The notes under the pieces: model-generated
The model's input: the letters and a program-made list of their open reading frames with translations, nothing else
What the model was told of the DNA's origin: nothing
The model's database searches: none
In this document: one piece after another, positions 60,357-64,000 of the stretch
How positions within the stretch are numbered: position 1 is the first letter of the stretch
Layout of the letters: each line of letters starts with the position of its first letter
Source of the DNA: Streptomyces drozdowiczii
Lineage (GTDB): Bacteria > Actinomycetota > Actinomycetes > Streptomycetales > Streptomycetaceae
Assembly: GCF_026167665.1 (NCBI RefSeq)
Contig: NZ_CP098740.1
Coordinates: 7,068,001-7,132,000, forward strand
Length of the DNA stretch: 64,000 nucleotides
Direction: 5' to 3'
Made by a program: the position numbers and the translations under genes

Positions 60357-61414
60357 ACGACCGTACCTCCGGCCCCACCCGGGCCGAACGCGAGGAACTG
60401 GCCCGGCTGCTGCCGGCCCCGGCCGAACGGGATCTGCCCCCGGGGCGCCATCTCCACCACAAGGAAACCCTGATGCAGCTGATCGACCAGGACGGCGACC
60501 GCGCCACCGCCCGCCCCCGGCCCCGCCTCCTGCGCCCCGCCGTCCTCCTGCCCGCCGCCGGGCTGGCCCTGGGCGGGGTCCTGTTCACCACGCTCGCCGT
60601 GACCGATCAGGGCGAGACCCCCCGCACCACCGCCGCCGCCACGGCCCCCCGCGGGGCGACCGTGCTGCTGGACCGGATCGCCACGGTCGCGTCGAAGAGC
60701 GACGCGACCGAGGTCACCGACGCGCAGTACGTGTACGTCAGGACGTTGCAGGCCGAGAACACGGGCGCGTTCGGCGGTCCGGTGAAGCTGGGCAGGCCCG
60801 GTGAGCGCGAGGTCTGGATGGCGCAGAAGTCCGGACCGGTGATCCACGAGGGGCTGATCCACCAGGACGGCAGGTACTACCCGATCGAGGTCGGCGTCCC
60901 GGACGGCGAGAAGCCCGTCGGCTACCCGGCGGGCCTCAACCGGCCGACGTACACCTGGCTCGCCTCCCTGCCCACCGACCCGGACGCCCTGCTCCGGCGG
61001 CTCGCCGCCGAGATCACCGCGGACCAGGACGCGCGGAACACCCCGGCCGACGAGCGGGACCCGGACCAGGACGCCTTCGAGGCCATCGGCGAGCTGCTGC
61101 GGGAGACCCTGATGCCGCCGCAGACCGCCGCCGCCCTGTACAAGGCCGCGGCGAGGATTCCCGGCGTGAGCGTGGACAGCGACGCGGTGGACGCCGCCGG
61201 CCGGCACGGCATCGGCGTGGCCCGCGACGACGAGCGCGCCGGCCGGCGCACCGCCTGGATCTTCGACGCGAAGACCCTGGCGTACCTGGGCGAGCGGACC
61301 TACCTCACCCGGGACACCTCCATGGGCCCGAAGGGCACCGTCACGAACACCTCGGCGGTCCTGGAACGCGCGGTGGTCGACGCCCTCCGCGAAAAGCCGT
61401 CGACCACGGCATGA
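60353..61414 (+). CDS. CU044_5270-family protein, likely membrane anti-sigma partner
   Basis: A 353-residue protein. A cytoplasmic N-terminal segment (residues 1-58) and one membrane helix (LRPAVLLPAAGLALGGVLFTTLAV) are followed by a large external domain without known motif. Proteins of this type are encoded with ECF sigma factors and probably regulate them. It starts at an ATG overlapping the sigma stop. Confidence 0.82.
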   Translation: MNDRTSGPTRAEREELARLLPAPAERDLPPGRHLHHKETLMQLIDQDGDRATARPRPRLLRPAVLLPAAGLALGGVLFTTLAVTDQGETPRTTAAATAPRGATVLLDRIATVASKSDATEVTDAQYVYVRTLQAENTGAFGGPVKLGRPGEREVWMAQKSGPVIHEGLIHQDGRYYPIEVGVPDGEKPVGYPAGLNRPTYTWLASLPTDPDALLRRLAAEITADQDARNTPADERDPDQDAFEAIGELLRETLMPPQTAAALYKAAARIPGVSVDSDAVDAAGRHGIGVARDDERAGRRTAWIFDAKTLAYLGERTYLTRDTSMGPKGTVTNTSAVLERAVVDALREKPSTTA

Positions 61415-61438
61415 CCTCGCGGGCCCTACCCTGACGGC

Positions 61439-62206
61439 ATGACAGACGCGGTACGGGGAAGCGGCGAGGCGGCACCCTGGCGTCCCGAAGGGGAACCGGG
61501 CGGGGCGCCCCTCGCCGTGCCGAACGCCCTCGGCGCACTGTGGGCGGTCCGGCACGGGCAGAGCACCGCCAACGTCGCCTTCGCCGAGGCGGGCGCGGCG
61601 CCCCTGGAGGGCCGCGACCGCGACGTGCCGCTGTCCGCCCTCGGTCAGACACAGGCGCGGGCGCTCGGGCGGTGGCTCGTGGAGTACGCCGGTGAGCTGG
61701 ACCTCGTCGTCTGCTCGCCGTACGTACGGGCCCGGCAGACCTGGCAGGCGATGGCCGGGTACGCGGCCGGTGAGGGCGTCGCTCCGCTTCCGCTTCTGGT
61801 GGACGAGCGGCTGCGGGACCGGGAGACGGGCGTCTTCGAGCTGTACCCGCCGGCCGCCCTGGCGGCGCGGGACCCGGAGGAGGCCGCGCGCCGGGACCGC
61901 CTGGGCGAGTGGTTCTACCGCCCTCCCGGCGGGGAATCGCTCGCCGATGTCGCCCTGCGGGTGCGCGGGTTCCTCGCCGATCTGGAGCGGGCCGCGCCCG
62001 GGCGGCGCGTCCTGCTCGTCGCGCACGACGCGGCGGTCGTCGCCGTCCGCTTCGCCCTGGCGGGCCTCGGCGCGGCGACCCCCGAGGCCGTACCGCCGGT
62101 GCCCAACGCCTCGCTCTCCCACTGGCAGGGCGACGGCCACCGCCTGAACCTGCGGCTCTGGGGCGGGACCGCGCACCTCGCTCGGGAAGGGGACGCGACC
62201 GCGTGA
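61439..62206 (+). CDS. Histidine phosphatase-family protein
   Basis: A 255-residue branch-1 histidine phosphatase: active-site RHG in WAVRHGQSTANV near residue 38, the second Arg/Glu region RPLRDRET-like (DERLRDRETGVFE), and the late catalytic His (VLLVAHDAAVVAV). It is a sugar-phosphate or small-molecule phosphatase; the substrate is unknown. It is coupled to the nucleotidyltransferase by GTGA. Confidence 0.88.
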   Translation: MTDAVRGSGEAAPWRPEGEPGGAPLAVPNALGALWAVRHGQSTANVAFAEAGAAPLEGRDRDVPLSALGQTQARALGRWLVEYAGELDLVVCSPYVRARQTWQAMAGYAAGEGVAPLPLLVDERLRDRETGVFELYPPAALAARDPEEAARRDRLGEWFYRPPGGESLADVALRVRGFLADLERAAPGRRVLLVAHDAAVVAVRFALAGLGAATPEAVPPVPNASLSHWQGDGHRLNLRLWGGTAHLAREGDATA

Positions 62207-62694
62207 CGGGCGACGACGTGCTGGAGGTCCTGGACCTGCTGCGGGAGGCCGGTGCGGAGGTCTGGGTCGGCGGGGGCTGGGGCATCGACGCGCTGGTGGG
62301 GCGGCAGACGCGGGAGCACCGGGATCTGGACCTGATGCACCGCCTGGAGCAGGAACCGGCGGTCGTCGCCGCTCTTGCCGCGGCCGGGTTCGCAGAAACG
62401 CTCGACTGGCGGCCTGTGCGGTTCGTCGTCTCGGATGGGGCGGGGCGTCAGATCGACCTGCATCCGCTCGTGTTCGGCCCGGACGGGGGCGCCCTCCAGG
62501 AGTCGTTGGAGCCCGGGAAGCCGTTCGCCTATCCGGCGGACTGCTTCGTCACGGGCAGCGTCGGGGGCCGTACCGTGCCCTGCCTGTCCGCCGCGCAGCA
62601 GGTCTTCTTCCACCAGGGTTACGAGCCCAGGGACCGGGATCTGCACGACATGGCCCGGCTCCGCGAGACGTTCGGGATCAGCACGCACTTCTGA
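62203..62694 (+). CDS. Aminoglycoside/lincosamide nucleotidyltransferase-like protein
   Basis: A 163-residue nucleotidyltransferase of the ANT(2'')/LinB type. The motif GGGWGIDALVGRQTREHRDLDLM holds the Gly loop and the two catalytic acidic residues; a second acidic residue is in RQIDLHPL. It might confer resistance to an aminoglycoside or modify another substrate. The GTG start overlaps the upstream stop. Confidence 0.85.
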   Translation: MTGDDVLEVLDLLREAGAEVWVGGGWGIDALVGRQTREHRDLDLMHRLEQEPAVVAALAAAGFAETLDWRPVRFVVSDGAGRQIDLHPLVFGPDGGALQESLEPGKPFAYPADCFVTGSVGGRTVPCLSAAQQVFFHQGYEPRDRDLHDMARLRETFGISTHF

Positions 62695-62869
62695 TCCTGG
62701 AGTCGAGTAGGACGGGCAACCCAACCGCGTACGAGAAGCGCTTGAAGGCGACTTGAGGCTCGCTCGCGAAGTTCCCCGGCGAGCTGCGTGAAACACATCC
62801 GTGCGCGGGACCGGATGCTTGAATGGCCGCGATCAATACGGTAGTCGACCCAGGGGGGCGAACTCCGCC

Positions 62870-63337
62870 ATGCGGAAGTCATTTCACGCAGCACACGTCT
62901 ACATGATCGTCGGAGTGATCTCAGGGCTCTTCTACCGGGAGTTCACGAAGATCAAGGACTTCCACGGCGATACCCAGCTGGCGCTCATGCACACGCACCT
63001 GCTGGCGCTGGGCATGCTCGTCTTCCTGATCGTCCTCGCGCTGGACAAGGTCTTCGGACTGTCCGGCTCGAAGCTGTTCACCGCGTTCTTCTGGTTCTAC
63101 AACATCGGCATCGCCATCTCGACGGCGATGATGGGCGTCCACGGCATCCTGACGGTGCTCGGCCGCGACGAGGACCACATCGCGGAGGCCGTGCCGCTGA
63201 CGGCCGGACTCGGCCACATCCTGCTGACCGTGGGACTGATCCTGCTCTTCATCCTGCTCGGCAAGCGCGTCAACGAGCACGTCAAGCCGGCTTCCACTCC
63301 GAACGAGCCGACTGCGGAGACGGCGAGCGCCGTGTGA
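62870..63337 (+). CDS. DUF2871 membrane protein
   Basis: A 155-residue four-helix membrane protein (HVYMIVGVISGLFYREFTKI; THLLALGMLVFLIVLALDKVF; LFTAFFWFYNIGIAISTAMMGVHG; LGHILLTVGLILLFILLGKRV), a DUF2871 family member with conserved His residues in the helices. The function is unknown. The start ATG is at 62870. It ends at a strong hairpin. Confidence 0.85.
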   Translation: MRKSFHAAHVYMIVGVISGLFYREFTKIKDFHGDTQLALMHTHLLALGMLVFLIVLALDKVFGLSGSKLFTAFFWFYNIGIAISTAMMGVHGILTVLGRDEDHIAEAVPLTAGLGHILLTVGLILLFILLGKRVNEHVKPASTPNEPTAETASAV

Positions 63338-63347
63338 GTTCGCACCT

Positions 63348-63386
63348 GGGGGCCTCGATTATTACGCCGTAATAATCGAGGCCCCC
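63348..63386. terminator. Strong bidirectional terminator
   Basis: A perfect 19-bp inverted repeat (arms 63348-63366 and 63368-63386, single centre base), including an AT-rich inner stem, between convergent DUF2871 and lipase genes. Confidence 0.9.
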
Positions 63387-63405
63387 GCGTCGCGCAACTT
63401 GCGCG

Positions 63406-64000
63406 CTACCGCCCGGGCGCCTGGAACGTCACCTCGGGATTCCTCGGAGTCGGACCGGCGAGCAGACGCTGGGGTACGCCCTTGAGGTGGAGGTCGAAGA
63501 AGGCGGCGACGTAGTCGCGGGTGATGTCGCCGGACCGGTCGGCGGGCAACGGCGCCGCGGGGTCGGCGATGCCCAACTGCGCCGCGAGCAGCGGCAGGTC
63601 GGTGAAGGTGAAGTGGCCGGCCCCGGCCACCGTGAGCCACCTCTTCCAGCCGTCGAGGCGCGCCCAGTCGCGGTCCCAGGTGGTGTCGAAGGTGCCGCCG
63701 GACGCGTGGTCCACCTCGGTGCCGAGCATCATGAACGGCCGGCCCCTGAGCCCTGCGGCGGGGACCGGGTCGTAGAAGGTCCCGTCCATGTTCACGCCCG
63801 CGCGCACGCGTCGGTCGGCGGCCATCGTGGACGCGGCGGAGTCGCCACCGATGGAGTGACCGGCCATGCCGATGCGCCGCCGGTCGATCATCGAGGCGTA
63901 TCGCCAGGCCGGCTGATCAGCCGTCAGCCGGTCCAGCAGGAACGAGACGTCCTCGGCCCGGCCCGCGCGACCTCCCCGAGCCCCGCGTCACCGACCCGCT
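63406..64000 (-). CDS. Alpha/beta hydrolase/lipase (partial, N-terminus beyond window, possible frameshift)
   Basis: The C-terminal part of a PAF-acetylhydrolase-type alpha/beta hydrolase (IGMAGHSIGGDSAASTMAADRRVRAGVNMDGTF with the GxSxG elbow GHSIGG; then late His in AGHFTFTDLP). Upstream, EDVSFLLDRLTADQPAWRYAS continues the same frame, then meets an in-frame stop at 63988-63990. The adjacent frame reads VGDAGLGEVARAG, so a single-base deletion near 63955 is suspected, as in the other genes here. The rest of the gene is outside the window. Confidence 0.75.

Noticed and set aside
1..64000. CRISPR arrays, tRNA or rRNA genes
   Set aside because: No regularly spaced direct repeats of array type and no recognisable tRNA or rRNA segment were noticed on either strand; the scan was by eye.

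Overview
The window is very GC-rich actinomycete DNA, most likely Streptomyces. The signs are GTG starts, ATGA/GTGA-coupled operons, and AfsA/ScbR-type butyrolactone signalling genes. About the first 48.8 kb is most of an enediyne biosynthetic gene cluster. The last 15 kb is ordinary chromosomal flank. The cluster runs off the left edge, because the enediyne thioesterase E10 is cut there.

Warhead region (1-17828, mostly minus strand). A long operon holds two DUF1702 proteins (the E3/UnbL type and a paralogue), E4 (UnbV), E5 (UnbU), the iterative enediyne polyketide synthase PKSE, a small hotdog-like protein, an E6-type flavin reductase and a cytochrome P450. Left of it lie E10, a GMC oxidoreductase of the E9 type with its DUF5987 partner, and StrR-like and AraC-like regulators. 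E6, the GMC oxidoreductase, an SgcF-like epoxide hydrolase and an SgcC5-like condensation enzyme together point to a nine-membered-type core. No chromoprotein apoprotein gene is seen.

Regulatory island (17945-25221). It holds an HxlR regulator, two TetR regulators around an IS701-type transposase-like gene, and a GBL-receptor-like TetR with an epimerase-like protein divergent from an AfsA homologue. A helix-turn-helix gene with internal palindromes and a zinc-ribbon gene follow.

Tailoring region (25218-48770). One minus-strand block encodes a GH38 alpha-mannosidase, an MFS exporter, a glycosyltransferase, a free-standing condensation enzyme, an FGE-fold protein lacking the usual cysteine pair, a MoaD/ThiS-like sulfur carrier, an FAD monooxygenase, the epoxide hydrolase and a YCII protein. 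The plus-strand block encodes an RmlC-like epimerase, a PNPOx-carrier protein fusion, two glycosyltransferases, an FkbH-type HAD-carrier protein fusion (glyceryl/lactyl loading) and CalS7/8/9-like pentose-nucleotide enzymes. A type II thioesterase sits among them on the minus strand. I infer that the core is decorated with a pentose-derived sugar and a carrier-tethered C3 or related acyl unit joined by the condensation enzyme.

Two cross-cutting observations matter. (1) A 19-bp element recurs upstream of cluster operons; two divergent promoters carry it as inverted pairs with exactly 42 bp between arms. (2) Five conserved genes, including PKSE (twice), are broken by apparent single-base deletions, four of the six placed in specific G/C runs. 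Adding the missing bases restores open frames of normal length, so sequencing or assembly error is likelier than real pseudogenes.

Right flank (48987-64000): small secreted proteins, VOC and SRPBCC proteins, TetR/AraC regulators, an ECF41-type sigma factor with its oxidoreductase, a second ECF operon, a phosphatase, a nucleotidyltransferase, a DUF2871 membrane protein and a partial lipase. I found no tRNA, rRNA or CRISPR array.
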